From contig NZ_BCYR01000003.1 in the NCBI RefSeq assembly GCF_001598295.1, positions 430,151 to 494,150 on the forward strand: a stretch of DNA of 64,000 nt, given 5' to 3'. A program made the position numbers and the translations under genes. Below, one piece after another: positions 15,461 through 25,220 of the stretch. Origin of the DNA: Klebsiella ornithinolytica NBRC 105727 = ATCC 31898 (GTDB lineage Bacteria > Pseudomonadota > Gammaproteobacteria > Enterobacterales > Enterobacteriaceae). The notes beneath the pieces were generated by a model. That model was not told where the DNA came from. It searched no databases and was given only the letters and a program-made list of their open reading frames with translations. The number at the start of each line of letters is the position of its first letter. Position 1 is the first letter of the stretch.

Positions 15461-17425
15461 TCAGACGCCTTTACGCTTCGGCAGGGTTTTCAACAGCTCA
15501 TCCGGGCTGACCGAAGCAACCACGCTCCCCGGAAGCGGCATTTTCAAAATATGATTTTTCATTTTGCCGATAACGTGCATTTCGCACGGACGGCAGTCGA
15601 ATTTCAGCGTCAGCACTTCATCCCCGTGAATGAGCTGCATTGGCGTCGCTTTCCAGCTCTTAATCGATCCCTTGGCCTGCTTCGGGCATAAATTGAAGGC
15701 AAAACGCAGACAGTGTTTCGTGATCATCACCGGCACGTCGCCCTTCTCTTGATGCGCTTCATAGGCCGCATCGATCAGCTTCACGCCATAGCGCTGGTAA
15801 AACGCACGCGCCTTATGGTTATAGACGTTGGCAAGGAACGACAGATGGGTTTCCGGGTAAACCGGCGGCGGGACGGAAACCGCTTTGCGCTGGCCGCGCG
15901 GCGCGGCTTTCACCCGCGCATCGTCCAGTCGTTCTACCGTTTCCCGACGCAGCTGGTTCAGCAGGCTATTCGGCACAAACAGCGCGCCGGGGAGATTGAT
16001 CTGCACATCGCGGGCAAAATAGATCGTCTGTCCCAGCTTCGCCACGCCGTCCCGCAGGTTCGCCAGCGCTTTCTCCGCCTGGGTCGCTTCGGCAAACTCG
16101 CCGTCCAGGGTGTGGGTGACGCTGACGCCATCTTCGCAGGTCATCGTCAGCACCAGCTGCTCCTGCCAGCCGCTGAGGTCGATATCCACCGCAATTCGCC
16201 GCTCGCTGGAGGTTTTTTGCAAAGCCTGCTGCCAGTTATGGTCGAGGTTACGGTTCAGCACCTGGCGCGGCCGGACTTTATGCAGATCTGCCGGCATCTC
16301 GTTCGGCCAGACGCGATAGCGATTTTCGCCGGTTTTTTCCACCGTGTTGGCGCGGAAACCGACGATTTCGCGCTTAATCATCACGTTGAGGCCATCGCCG
16401 TTGGTCAGCGCTTCGCTCACTTCAACATCGAGGTGGTCTTTCGCCACTTTCAGCACTTCACCCACCGGCAGGCCGATAAATTTCGGCGAATCAAATGCGC
16501 CGATGTCACCTTTGCGCGCATTAACAAAGTAGTCTGTGCTGCCGCGATGGAAGGTTTTGTCGGTGGAGGGAACGAAAAAGTGTTCGGTGCGTCCGGCGGA
16601 CGAACGCATCAGATCGCCGCGATCTTCAATAATCGCGTCGAGCATCTGACGATAGTGCGCGGTAATGTTTTTCACGTAGCTCATATCTTTGTAGCGCCCT
16701 TCAATTTTGAAGGAGCGCACGCCGGCATCGATCAACTGGGCCAGGTTGGCGGTCTGATCGTTGTCTTTCATCGACAGGAGGTGTTTCTCATAGGCTACCA
16801 CGCGACCCTGATCATCTTTCAGGGTATACGGTAAACGGCACGCCTGGGAGCAGTCGCCGCGGTTGGCGCTGCGCCCGGTCTGGGCATGGGAGATATTGCA
16901 CTGCCCGGAATAGGCCACGCACAGAGCGCCGTGAATAAAGAACTCGATTGTCGCGTCGGTGTTGTCGTAAATCGCTTTAATCTGCTGCAGGTTCAGCTCG
17001 CGCGCCAGCACGATTTGGCTGAAACCGACGTCGGAGAGGAATTTTGCCTTCTCGACGCTGCGGATGTCACACTGGGTGCTGGCGTGGAGTTCAATAGGCG
17101 GAATATCCAGCTCCATCACCCCCATATCCTGCACGATCAGCGCATCAACGCCGGTTTCATACAGGTCGGTAATCAGTCGCTGCGCCGGTTCCAGCTCATC
17201 ATCGTGCAGGATCGTATTCAGCGTCACAAAGATTTTCGCGCCGTAGCGATGGGCGAAAGGCACCAGCCCGGCGATATCGCTGAGGCTGTTGCTGGCGTTG
17301 TGGCGTGCGCCGAAACCCGGCCCGCCGATATAAACCGCGTCTGCGCCGTGTAAAATCGCTTCACGGGCGATCCCGACATCGCGGGCGGGGCTAAGAAGTT
17401 CAAGATGATGGTTGTGCAGGCGCAT
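15461..17425 (-). CDS. rlhA: RlhA (YdcP), 23S rRNA 5-hydroxycytidine synthase, peptidase U32 family
   Basis: 654 residues. The N-terminal U32 domain begins with LLSPARDVGIAREAILHGADA, and the Cys cluster near residues 165-200 (CVAYSGQCNISH, RGDCSQACR) should bind the iron-sulfur cluster. E. coli RlhA hydroxylates C2501 of 23S rRNA using prephenate-linked metabolism and is iron-sensitive. Length and order next to yncJ and sutR match E. coli. Long open frames on the opposite strand are shadows of its GC-rich coding sequence. Confidence 0.93.
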   Translation of the reverse strand: MRLHNHHLELLSPARDVGIAREAILHGADAVYIGGPGFGARHNASNSLSDIAGLVPFAHRYGAKIFVTLNTILHDDELEPAQRLITDLYETGVDALIVQDMGVMELDIPPIELHASTQCDIRSVEKAKFLSDVGFSQIVLARELNLQQIKAIYDNTDATIEFFIHGALCVAYSGQCNISHAQTGRSANRGDCSQACRLPYTLKDDQGRVVAYEKHLLSMKDNDQTANLAQLIDAGVRSFKIEGRYKDMSYVKNITAHYRQMLDAIIEDRGDLMRSSAGRTEHFFVPSTDKTFHRGSTDYFVNARKGDIGAFDSPKFIGLPVGEVLKVAKDHLDVEVSEALTNGDGLNVMIKREIVGFRANTVEKTGENRYRVWPNEMPADLHKVRPRQVLNRNLDHNWQQALQKTSSERRIAVDIDLSGWQEQLVLTMTCEDGVSVTHTLDGEFAEATQAEKALANLRDGVAKLGQTIYFARDVQINLPGALFVPNSLLNQLRRETVERLDDARVKAAPRGQRKAVSVPPPVYPETHLSFLANVYNHKARAFYQRYGVKLIDAAYEAHQEKGDVPVMITKHCLRFAFNLCPKQAKGSIKSWKATPMQLIHGDEVLTLKFDCRPCEMHVIGKMKNHILKMPLPGSVVASVSPDELLKTLPKRKGV

Positions 17426-17657
17426 ACGCTCGTCGTTATCCGTTATAGGGGGTCGAAATGGCGGCTATTGTAGTCAGAAGTGGGCAGAGACGAAATCATT
17501 TTCCATCACGCGGAAAAGGTGAATTTTCAGTTTCCAGCAAAGCATTGAAGGAAAAGGTATTTCCTTCGCAAAACGTCTACGGTTACAGTCATCACGTATT
17601 CCGGATTTTCCTCGTCACGTTGTGAGTGGTTACATTAATCATTTGATTGGCCGCAGG

Positions 17658-18206
17658 TTAAATACCCGCGGCTTTTTCTTTGGGATAATGAATCAGCGAG
17701 TGAAAATGGGCCGTTTGCGCGCCGCTGTTACGATAAGCATGCGCCAGATCGCCGGCAAACCGCCGCCCTTCTCCGCTCGTTAGCGTCTGCCACTCCCCCT
17801 GCAGACACAAATCCAGCACGCCGCCGATCACCACCACATGTTCAATTACCCCTTTCTCGTGCGGCGTGGATTCGCTGAGCGCCCCGGGGGCGAGCGTAAT
17901 CGAGAAGTGGTCAAAACGCAGCTCCGGGTCCCACGGGAAAAGGGGTGTCACCACCATCGCCTGCTGCTGCGGGTCAAAGGCGGTCGGCGCCGTCGATTCA
18001 TCGGCCACGATAAACGCCGAGAACGGCACGTTCAGACCGGTGGCGATTTTCCACAAGGTCGCTACCGTCGGGCTGGATTCATTTCGCTCAACCTGCCCGA
18101 GCATCGCTTTTGACACCCCGGTCTCTTCCGCCAGTCGCGACAGACTCCAGCCCCGCTGTTGACGCAGCGTTTTCAGGGTCGTCGCCAGATGTTGCGCAAT
18201 ATTCAT
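17658..18206 (-). CDS. sutR: SutR (YdcN), XRE-cupin regulator
   Basis: 182 residues: N-terminal HTH_3 (SRLAEETGVSKAMLGQVERN, residues 23-42) and a C-terminal cupin domain. E. coli SutR controls sulfur-utilisation genes. It is divergent from ydcO, as in E. coli, and its ATG is preceded by AGGAGGTG (minus strand), a near-perfect ribosome site. The cupin presumably binds a sulfur-containing small molecule. Confidence 0.9.
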   Translation of the reverse strand: MNIAQHLATTLKTLRQQRGWSLSRLAEETGVSKAMLGQVERNESSPTVATLWKIATGLNVPFSAFIVADESTAPTAFDPQQQAMVVTPLFPWDPELRFDHFSITLAPGALSESTPHEKGVIEHVVVIGGVLDLCLQGEWQTLTSGEGRRFAGDLAHAYRNSGAQTAHFHSLIHYPKEKAAGI

Positions 18207-18396
18207 TCCACCTCCTGATATGCTCAGCAGAAATTATACGCGCATTGGTATGATTCTACAGGAAGTTTCGTCGGGAAACGCGCCTGGCGCGTCCGCGACG
18301 GCGATGACGACGGCATGAAAAGAGGGAAAAGATCATTGTGCGTTATAGCGCACAATGCTACATTTTGCCGGATGTTATAACGCACAAGAGGTCACT

Positions 18397-19563
18397 ATGC
18401 GCTCGTTCTCACTCCCGCTGCCGACGCTACTCGCCGGGTTTATCGCCGTCCTGGTGGGCTACGCCAGCTCGGCCGCCATTATCTGGCAGGCCGCCGCCAG
18501 CGCAGGGGCCAGCGCGAGTCAGATCGCTGGCTGGATGACGGCCCTCGGCCTCGGGATGGGGGTCAGTACGCTGGCCCTCACGCTATGGCGCAAAGTGCCG
18601 ATCCTCACCGCCTGGTCAACCCCCGGCGCGGCGCTACTGGTCAGCGGATTACAGGGGGTGACGTTGAACCAGGCGGTCGGCGTGTTTATCTTTGCGAATG
18701 GCCTGATGGTGCTATGCGGGCTGACCGGCCTTTTTGCCCGGCTGATGAAAATTATCCCCCACTCGCTCGCCGCCGCCATGCTGGCAGGGATTTTACTGCG
18801 CTTCGGTCTGCAGGCCTTCGCCACCCTTGAAGACCATCTTCTGCTGTGTGGCGGCATGCTGGCAGCCTGGCTGCTGTGTAAAGCGCTGTACCCGCGCTTT
18901 GCGGTGGTCGCGGCGCTGCTGGTCGGCGGCGTTATCGCCGTGTTCTCCGGCGACGTCACCGGGAGCCACATCAGCCTCGCTTTTGTCGCCCCGGAATATA
19001 CCGCGCCGCAGTTTACCCCTTCGCTGCTCCTCAGCGTCGGGGTGCCGTTCTTCCTGGTCACCATGGCTTCGCAAAACGCCCCCGGTTTCGCCACGATGCA
19101 GGCTTCCGGCTATCGGGTACCCGTGTCGCCGCTGATTGTCGCCACCGCCGGCCTGGCGCTGATCCTGTCGCCTTTTGGCGTCTACTCCATCTGTATTGCC
19201 GCCATTACCGCCGCCATCTGCCAAAGTCCGGAGGCCCATCCCGATCCGCAGCGACGCTGGCTGGCCGCCGCCGCCGCGGGCTGTTTTTATCTGCTGGCCG
19301 GCCTGTTCGGCGGTTCGATTACCTCGTTGATGTCTGCCCTGCCGACGGCGTGGATTCAGATGCTGGCCGGGCTGGCGCTGCTCGGGACGCTTGGCGGGAG
19401 TCTGTTTCAGGCGCTGAATCAGGAGAATGAACGCGATGCGGCGGGGGTGACGTTTCTGGTCACCGCCAGCGGCGTGACTTTGGCGGGGATCGGCTCGGCC
19501 TTCTGGGGGCTGGCGCTCGGCGGCGCGAGTTTCGCCCTGCTGTCAGCGCTGCGCCGCACGTAA
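18397..19563 (+). CDS. ydcO: YdcO, BenE-family membrane transporter
   Basis: 388 residues from ATG 18397, preceded by AAGAGG; an upstream in-frame ATG has no ribosome site. About twelve transmembrane segments, with the BenE hallmark TAWSTPGAALL near residue 75 and MASQNAPG near residue 225. It matches E. coli YdcO closely. BenE proteins move aromatic acids such as benzoate; the real substrate is unknown. It is transcribed divergently from sutR and ends 21 bases inside the convergent AraC-type gene. Confidence 0.9.
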   Translation: MRSFSLPLPTLLAGFIAVLVGYASSAAIIWQAAASAGASASQIAGWMTALGLGMGVSTLALTLWRKVPILTAWSTPGAALLVSGLQGVTLNQAVGVFIFANGLMVLCGLTGLFARLMKIIPHSLAAAMLAGILLRFGLQAFATLEDHLLLCGGMLAAWLLCKALYPRFAVVAALLVGGVIAVFSGDVTGSHISLAFVAPEYTAPQFTPSLLLSVGVPFFLVTMASQNAPGFATMQASGYRVPVSPLIVATAGLALILSPFGVYSICIAAITAAICQSPEAHPDPQRRWLAAAAAGCFYLLAGLFGGSITSLMSALPTAWIQMLAGLALLGTLGGSLFQALNQENERDAAGVTFLVTASGVTLAGIGSAFWGLALGGASFALLSALRRT

Positions 19564-20409
19564 CTGCGACGGCGTCAGACCGGTGGCGCTTTTCACCCGG
19601 TTACTGAAATGGCTGGCGGAGCTGAAACCGCAGGCCATCGCGATATCGGTCAACGGCCGGGCGCTGCGGCAGATGAGCTCCTGCGCCTTAACCATCCGCC
19701 GCTGCATCACATACTGGTGCGGCGCCATGTTCATTGACTGCCGGAACATCCGCGCGAAGTGATATTCGCTGAGCGCCGCCTCCTGCGCCAGATCGGCCAG
19801 CGTCAGCGGCTGATCCAGATTCTCCTCAACCCACGCCAGCAGATTACGCAGGACGTGCGGCGCCAGGCCGCCGGAGACCGTGGGCAACCGCCACTGAACG
19901 TTCGAATAGTGCTGAATAAGATGGGTCAGCAGCAGCGTGCTGGCGGAGCTTAAGGTCAGCTGGTTGGCCTGCTGCTGCCAGTCGTAATCGAGAAGAAACT
20001 GGCGATAGACGGCGGTAATTTTATCATCCCGGGAAAAGGTCTGTTCCTGCAGACTGAACGACGCCGGGCTGCGGTCCCAGATCTGCTCGCCAACCCGACG
20101 CAAATGGTCATCGGTACAGTACAGATGCACGAACGAGAGGTCGCCGCGAATATCCCAGGTGCTCTCGGCTCCTTTTGGCATCAGGCAAAAACGATCCGGG
20201 CCGCCGCCGTTTTTCCAGCCCTGCGGCGTTTTCTGATAACTTTCGTAACCATCGGCAACGTACAGGCTCAGCGTATGATGGTCGCTGCGCACCGTAACCG
20301 TATCGCGATTGTTATACCACGCCGCCAGTTGAATACCGGAGTTAAGCTCCACCGTCTCCCGCAGGACGGCTTTTTGTCGGCGTAATGTTTCGAACGTCCC
20401 GTAAGCCAT
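19543..20409 (-). CDS. AraC-family transcriptional regulator
   Basis: 288 residues when started at ATG 20409; upstream in-frame codons are rare-start or in the divergent promoter region. The N-terminal part is an unrecognised sensor. The C-terminal 100 residues contain the two AraC helix-turn-helices, with LADLAQEAALSEYHFARMFR and the signature LTDIAMACGFSSASHFSNR. It is divergent from the EamA transporter gene with about 180 bases between them, so it may control it. The last 21 bases overlap ydcO on the other strand. Confidence 0.85.
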   Translation of the reverse strand: MAYGTFETLRRQKAVLRETVELNSGIQLAAWYNNRDTVTVRSDHHTLSLYVADGYESYQKTPQGWKNGGGPDRFCLMPKGAESTWDIRGDLSFVHLYCTDDHLRRVGEQIWDRSPASFSLQEQTFSRDDKITAVYRQFLLDYDWQQQANQLTLSSASTLLLTHLIQHYSNVQWRLPTVSGGLAPHVLRNLLAWVEENLDQPLTLADLAQEAALSEYHFARMFRQSMNMAPHQYVMQRRMVKAQELICRSARPLTDIAMACGFSSASHFSNRVKSATGLTPSQLRAAQR

Positions 20410-20592
20410 GGCCTTCACACATCTGATTTCGTAAACCTCTAGTCTATGAAGAGTCGGCAGCGGATACCAGATCTCTCCAGCCATTCGATAAAAATAAGCG
20501 CAAGAATTTGCAAGTCCAACCCGCAAGGATGACAGCGGCGGCGCGCAAAAACCGCCACACTGCCTCCCTGGAGTGTTTATGGGAGAAATATT

Positions 20593-21489
20593 TTGAACGC
20601 AATACTGTACGGGCTGGTGGTCGTTATCTGGGGAACGACATGGATTGCCATCTTTTTACAACAGGGGCCGGTCTCCGCGCCGGTCTCCATTTTCTGGCGG
20701 TTTGCGGTAGCCAGCGTCACGATGCTGGCGATTCTGCTGGCAACCCGTCGTCTGCGCCCGCTGGCGCTGCGCGATCATCTGTTCTGTGTACTACAGGGCT
20801 GCTGCGTCTTCTGTTTCAACTTCTGGTGCTTTTATACCGCCGCCGCACACATCAACACCGGTCTTGAATCGGTTATTTTTTCCATGGCGGTCCTGTTTAA
20901 CGCCATCAACGGGTTTATTTTCTTCCGCCAGCAGCCGCCCGCGCGTTTCTGGCTAGCCGCCGCGCTCGGCCTTGTGGGGATTATCACGCTGTTCTGGGAC
21001 GATCTGCTCAGTAACGGGCTCAACGCATCCTTGCTGTGGGGAATTGGTCTCAGCGCGCTGGGAACCTACGGTTTTTCTCTCGGCAACATGCTCAGTATGC
21101 GCCACCAGCGCCGTGGGCTGGAAACCCTGACTACCAACAGCTGGGCGATGCTCTACGGCACTCTGGTGATGGGGGCTATCGCTCTGGTGCGCGGCGATGA
21201 TTTCACCCCCCAGTGGACGCTGAGCTATATGGGGGCGCTGCTGTACCTGGCGCTGTTCGGATCGGTGATTGCGTTCGGCGCTTACTTTACGCTGGTTGGC
21301 CGGATTGGCGCCGGCAAAGCCGCCTACAGTACCCTGCTGTTCCCGCTGGTGGCCCTGACGATTTCGACCTTTTACGAAGGCTACGTCTGGCACAGTAACG
21401 CGGTTATCGGGCTGGCGCTGATTCTGGTGGGGAACCTGGTGATGTTTGCCCGTCCCGAGCAGTGGTTCCTGCGCCGCAGACTGGCTTAA
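20593..21489 (+). CDS. EamA/DMT-family transporter
   Basis: 298 residues, ten transmembrane segments in two EamA repeats, typical of drug/metabolite exporters. The best start is TTG 20593, with GGGAG 10 bases upstream; the nearer ATG at 20579 runs into a stop after four codons. Probably regulated by the divergent AraC protein. Substrate unknown. Confidence 0.85.
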   Translation: MNAILYGLVVVIWGTTWIAIFLQQGPVSAPVSIFWRFAVASVTMLAILLATRRLRPLALRDHLFCVLQGCCVFCFNFWCFYTAAAHINTGLESVIFSMAVLFNAINGFIFFRQQPPARFWLAAALGLVGIITLFWDDLLSNGLNASLLWGIGLSALGTYGFSLGNMLSMRHQRRGLETLTTNSWAMLYGTLVMGAIALVRGDDFTPQWTLSYMGALLYLALFGSVIAFGAYFTLVGRIGAGKAAYSTLLFPLVALTISTFYEGYVWHSNAVIGLALILVGNLVMFARPEQWFLRRRLA

Positions 21490-21507
21490 TCTCTGCCTGT
21501 CGGCATA

Positions 21508-21540
21508 AAAAAGGTGCCCTCCCGAAGGGCGCCTTTCGTT
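21508..21540 (-). terminator. Bidirectional terminator between EamA and DUF3313 genes
   Basis: AAAGGTGCCCT pairs with AGGGCGCCTTT around the tetraloop region CCCGA. On the minus strand it is followed by six Ts, which suits the DUF3313 gene ending at 21550. The + strand has a shorter T-tract after the EamA gene. Confidence 0.75.
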
Positions 21541-21549
21541 GTTGCGGGC

Positions 21550-22218
21550 TTATTTCTGCGTCGGGTCAAATTTTACGGCATCGATCGCCATGTCATCAAT
21601 CACCTGCTTCAGAGTATCAATGGTCATCGGCGTACTTTCGTTAGCCAGTGATTTCCCCTCGCCTTTGCGCACGACTTTGACCACCGGTTTGTTGGTCGCC
21701 GGGTCAATCAGTTCACCTTCGAAGTAGAGGTTGGTATCCATTGTACGATGCCCGGTTGCCATCTCTGTACCTGCCACCACCATGGCGACCGGAACCACTT
21801 CATAGAACTGCAGGCCTTCTTTGCTGGAATCCACGCCGGTGATGGCGCCGCGGAAAATCAGACTGCGCGGTCCGGGTTTCGCCACCAGCGGTTTACGCTC
21901 GGCAATCGCCTGTTTCATCTGCTGGTTGGTGTAATTAAGAATATCGCGCAGCGCCTTTTCCCCGACCTGAGTAGACGGTTTAGGCACCGGATAATAGGTG
22001 ATCGGGTTATAGACAATACTGTCGTAGTTTTGCGGATTGTAATCCGCAGAGATCCAGCGCAGTTCTGCTTTACCAGACGCTGACGTCGTTTCTTTTAAGT
22101 TTGAATAGTCTTTTAAGAAACCAGAATATTTTTCCGGCGCGGCAATTTTTGAGGCGCAGCCCGTAAGAGCCAACAGACCAGCAAGTGCTGCCACTTTAAA
22201 AATGAAATGAGTACGCAT
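21550..22218 (-). CDS. DUF3313 family lipoprotein
   Basis: 222 residues from ATG 22218. A lipoprotein signal peptide ends in LALTGC, with Cys at about residue 21. The mature part is of the DUF3313 type (AGTEMATGHR, EGELIDPATNKPV). It probably sits in the outer membrane facing the periplasm. Serine at +2 of the lipoprotein does not give the inner-membrane retention signal. Function unknown. Confidence 0.8.
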   Translation of the reverse strand: MRTHFIFKVAALAGLLALTGCASKIAAPEKYSGFLKDYSNLKETTSASGKAELRWISADYNPQNYDSIVYNPITYYPVPKPSTQVGEKALRDILNYTNQQMKQAIAERKPLVAKPGPRSLIFRGAITGVDSSKEGLQFYEVVPVAMVVAGTEMATGHRTMDTNLYFEGELIDPATNKPVVKVVRKGEGKSLANESTPMTIDTLKQVIDDMAIDAVKFDPTQK

Positions 22219-22314
22219 GAGTGAATCCCTGTAAATGCAGTTGTCGGCGCGATTTATAGCAAAATACCAGGATAAGTTTTGTGACAAAAAAAGGGAACGT
22301 CAAACCTTTGAGAA

Positions 22315-22343
22315 AATAAATCCGCCACGAAGGGCGGATTTAC
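22315..22343 (-). terminator. Terminator of the dppA-like gene
   Basis: On the minus strand AAATCCGCC and GGCGGATTT pair around CTTCGT and are followed by ATTTT. It is 10 bases past the stop of the dppA-like gene. Confidence 0.7.
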
Positions 22344-22352
22344 ATTTGCTGT

Positions 22353-23858
22353 TTATTTTATATCGACCTGATAGAAAATATGCTTGCCAAAAGGATCAAT
22401 TTCATAGTCAGAAACGTCTTTACGCACCGGTTCAAAAATAGTCGAGTGGGCAATCATCACCGCCGGCATTTGGTCATGCATCATCTGCTGCGCCTGTTTA
22501 TACAGCGCTTCGCGTTTTGGACGATCGGTAATCGATTTTGCCTCGGCAATAATTTTATCAAACGGCTGATAGCACCATTTCGCCGAGTTCGAACCGCCGT
22601 TGGCCGACTGACAGGTAAATAGCGGCCCGAAGAAGTTGTCGGGATCGCCGGTCGCCGTGGTCCAGCCCATCAGCGCCGCCTGATGTTCGCCATCTTTTAC
22701 CCGCTTCAGATATTCACCCCATTCATAGGTGGTGATTTTAGTCTGCACGCCGATTTTGGCCCAGTCGGCCTGAATCATCTCGGCCATCCGTTTGGCGTTA
22801 GGGTTATAAGGACGCTGCACCGGCATCGCCCACAGATCGATCGTTAGCGGACCGCTAATGCCCGCCTCCTGCAGCAGCGCTTTGGCTTTTTGCGGGTCAA
22901 AGTCATAATCTTTCAGCTCCGCGTCCGCGCTCCAGACGCCCGGCGGCAGCAGGTTTTTCGCCTGCGTACCGGTACCGTGGAACACCGCTTCAATAATCGC
23001 CGGTTTATTAATCGCCATCGCCAGGGCCTGACGTACTTTGACATTGTCCAGCGGGGGTTTTTGCGTATTAAAAGCAAGGAACCCGGTGTTCAATCCGGCC
23101 TTATTCAGTAATTGAATGTTTTTATTTTCCTTCATCCTCGGTAAATCGGCCGGATTAGGGAATGGCATCACCTGGCATTCATTCTTTTCCAGTTTGGCAT
23201 AGCGCACCGAAGCATCCGGGGTAATGCTAAAAACCAGACGGTCGATTTTTGCTTTCCCCTGCCAGTAGTCCGGGAAGGCGGTATAAAGAATACGCGAATC
23301 TTTCTGATACTGCGCCAGCTTAAAGGGACCGGTGCCAAGCGGATCGGAATCGACGCGCTGCGGGGTACCGGCCTTCAGCATCGCATCCGCATATTCCGCC
23401 GATAAAACAGAGGCGAAATACCACGCCAGGTCTGCCACAAACGGCGCTTCGGCGCGGGCCAAAGTAAAGCGCACCGTATACTCATCAGGCTTATCAATAG
23501 CGGTAATTAACTGGCCAAACTCCAGGCTTTCAAAGTTAGAGTAGCTGCCGCCGGAGACGTTGTGATAAGGATGCTGCGGATCTTTTTGCCGCATGAAGGA
23601 GAAAATCACATCATCGGCATTAAAGTCGCGGGTGGGGGTGAAATATTTATTACTTTGAAACTTCACCCCTTTGCGTAAATGGAAGGTATACACTTTTCCG
23701 TCATCGCTCACCTCCCAGCTTTCCGCGAGACTCGGCTGCAATTCGGTGGTGCCCACCTTAAAATCAACCAGCCGGTTATAAACAGGTACCGCGCTGGCGT
23801 CCACGCTGGTGCCTGAGGTGTAGAGCTGAGGATTGAAATTCTCCGGCGATCCTTCGGA
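22353..23858 (-). pseudogene. DppA-like dipeptide/haem-binding protein gene, 5' end removed by prophage insertion
   Basis: The frame encodes about 500 residues of a DppA-type periplasmic binding protein (SBP_bac_5): SEGSPENFNPQLYTSGT near the start, FSITPDASVRYAKL, and IAHSTIFEPVRKDV near the end. Homology to E. coli DppA holds until the codons for SEGSPENF at about 23,858; beyond that the bases become AT-rich and unrelated. The first 30 or so residues, including the signal peptide and start, are missing. A GTG at 23804 could start translation but would give a cytoplasmic protein. The missing piece should lie at the right end of the prophage. Confidence 0.85.
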
Positions 23859-23875
23859 TACTAAAAAACGCCCAT
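23845..23875. other. Left prophage-host junction (attL region)
   Basis: DppA homology ends near 23,858 and AT-rich phage DNA follows to the integrase gene at 24025. The exact crossover core cannot be fixed without the right junction; a short identity somewhere in CCGAAGGATCGCCGGAG is possible. Insertion inside a protein gene rather than a tRNA gene is notable. Confidence 0.65.
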
Positions 23876-23979
23876 AAAATTAAAATTCAATACATTCAAT
23901 TAAATATGTAATTTTACTTATTTTTCATACAGTACAATTATGGATTGTTTTTGCCTATTTTTTGCCGTTTTATTATTAT

Positions 23980-24001
23980 CAGCACCCCACACAGCACCCC
24001 A
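23980..24001. repeat. Tandem CAGCACCCCA repeat beside attL
   Basis: CAGCACCCCA occurs at 23980-23989 and 23992-24001, a 12-base period, and a third copy lies inside the integrase gene at 24273-24282. Position next to attL suggests arm-type binding sites for integrase or sites for an excisionase; no experiment is visible in the sequence. Confidence 0.45.
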
Positions 24002-24024
24002 TAAAAACAAGGGAGTGAGAAAAC

Positions 24025-25125
24025 ATGGCGTTCTTCACCATAGAGAAACGGCTCCGTAGCGACGGAACGGCCCGCTACCGTTGCACTGTCGGAGTGAAAA
24101 AGAACGGGAAATACGTCCATAGGGAGAATCAAACGTTCTCAAAAAACACCCTCGCCAAATCGTGGGGTGCTAAACGAGTGGCCTATATCGAGGAGCATGG
24201 CATACCTGATAAAGCGCAGGAAGTCGCGCCAGCGTCCATCCTGACCGTCGGAGATTTACTTCAGAAGTACGAGCAGCACCCCAACATCAAGGTTGGCCGC
24301 TCGAAAAAAAGCGCTATTGCCGTCCTCGGACGATCCCCTATCGCGGATGTCAAACTCGCCGAGCTTAAGCCTTCAGATTTCATTTCACATTGCCAGATGA
24401 GGAAGGCACAAGGGATCTCACCATCAACGATTTCAAAGGATATCACTGAGCTTGGCGTTGCCCTGGAATCAGCAGCGCCTCTTTTCAGTATAAGGGTCGA
24501 CCCAGCCCCGCTTGCTGATGCAAAAAAATGGCTGCGGAATATGGGGCTGATCTCCGCATCGCAAAAGCGTAGCCGGCGCCCGACCTCCGAAGAGATTAAC
24601 CGAATATTGGAGGCATTAGAGAGGAAGGCCTTACGGACTTTTTCTGGCGCCCCCTTTGACAAAATCTTTATGTTTTCAATCCTGACCTGTATGCGTATTG
24701 GCGAGGTTTGCCGCATCAAGTGGTCTGACGTAAGCGAGAGTCAGCGGGCGGTTATTGTTCGTGACAGGAAGGATCCGCGTAAAAAGGAAGGAAATCATAT
24801 GTCAGTTCCGTTACTGGGGGATGCCTGGACCATTTTGCAGCGTCAGCCGAAAAATGATGAAAGAATATTCCCCTATAACGAAAAAACTATTACTGACATG
24901 TTTCGGCGCGTTCGTGATGAGCTGGGCATTGAAGATCTGAGATATCACGACCTACGCCGCGAGGGGGCAAGTCGTCTGTTTGAAGCGGGGTTCAGTATTG
25001 AAGAGGTTGCGCAGGTCACGGGCCACCGTTCACTGAATATTTTATGGCAGGTTTACACTGAGTTATTTCCTAAAACTCTGCATGATAAGTTCGATAAGTT
25101 GCAGAAAGACAAAGTTAATAAGTAA
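24025..25125 (+). CDS. int: Prophage tyrosine integrase
   Basis: 366 residues: N-terminal arm-binding domain, core-binding domain (about 70-170) and catalytic domain. The catalytic set is visible: Arg in TCMRIGE (about 224), HDLR (about 306), GHRS (about 333) and the nucleophile Tyr in QVYTEL (about 342). It integrates and excises the phage at the dppA-like gene. It reads away from attL into the prophage and is followed by a terminator. In the circular phage it would lie on the far side of attP from the pL operon. Confidence 0.93.
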   Translation: MAFFTIEKRLRSDGTARYRCTVGVKKNGKYVHRENQTFSKNTLAKSWGAKRVAYIEEHGIPDKAQEVAPASILTVGDLLQKYEQHPNIKVGRSKKSAIAVLGRSPIADVKLAELKPSDFISHCQMRKAQGISPSTISKDITELGVALESAAPLFSIRVDPAPLADAKKWLRNMGLISASQKRSRRPTSEEINRILEALERKALRTFSGAPFDKIFMFSILTCMRIGEVCRIKWSDVSESQRAVIVRDRKDPRKKEGNHMSVPLLGDAWTILQRQPKNDERIFPYNEKTITDMFRRVRDELGIEDLRYHDLRREGASRLFEAGFSIEEVAQVTGHRSLNILWQVYTELFPKTLHDKFDKLQKDKVNK

Positions 25126-25153
25126 AATCATCGCCGACTGTACGGCATGAACA

Positions 25154-25207
25154 CCTGCAGTTACCCTACTCGGCAGGTCTTGTATACGGCTGCCGGGTGG
25201 GTTTTTA
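25154..25207 (+). terminator. Terminator after integrase
   Basis: CCTACTCGGCAG and CTGCCGGGTGGG pair (with G-U pairs) across a 13-base loop and are followed by TTTTTAC. It lies 30 to 80 bases beyond the integrase stop. Confidence 0.65.
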
Positions 25208-25220
25208 CATCAAATCCTCA

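Noticed and set aside
15713..16834. 373-residue open frame on the + strand
   Set aside because: Lies entirely antisense to rlhA, has no ribosome site or recognisable domain, and is what GC-rich third positions of rlhA produce.
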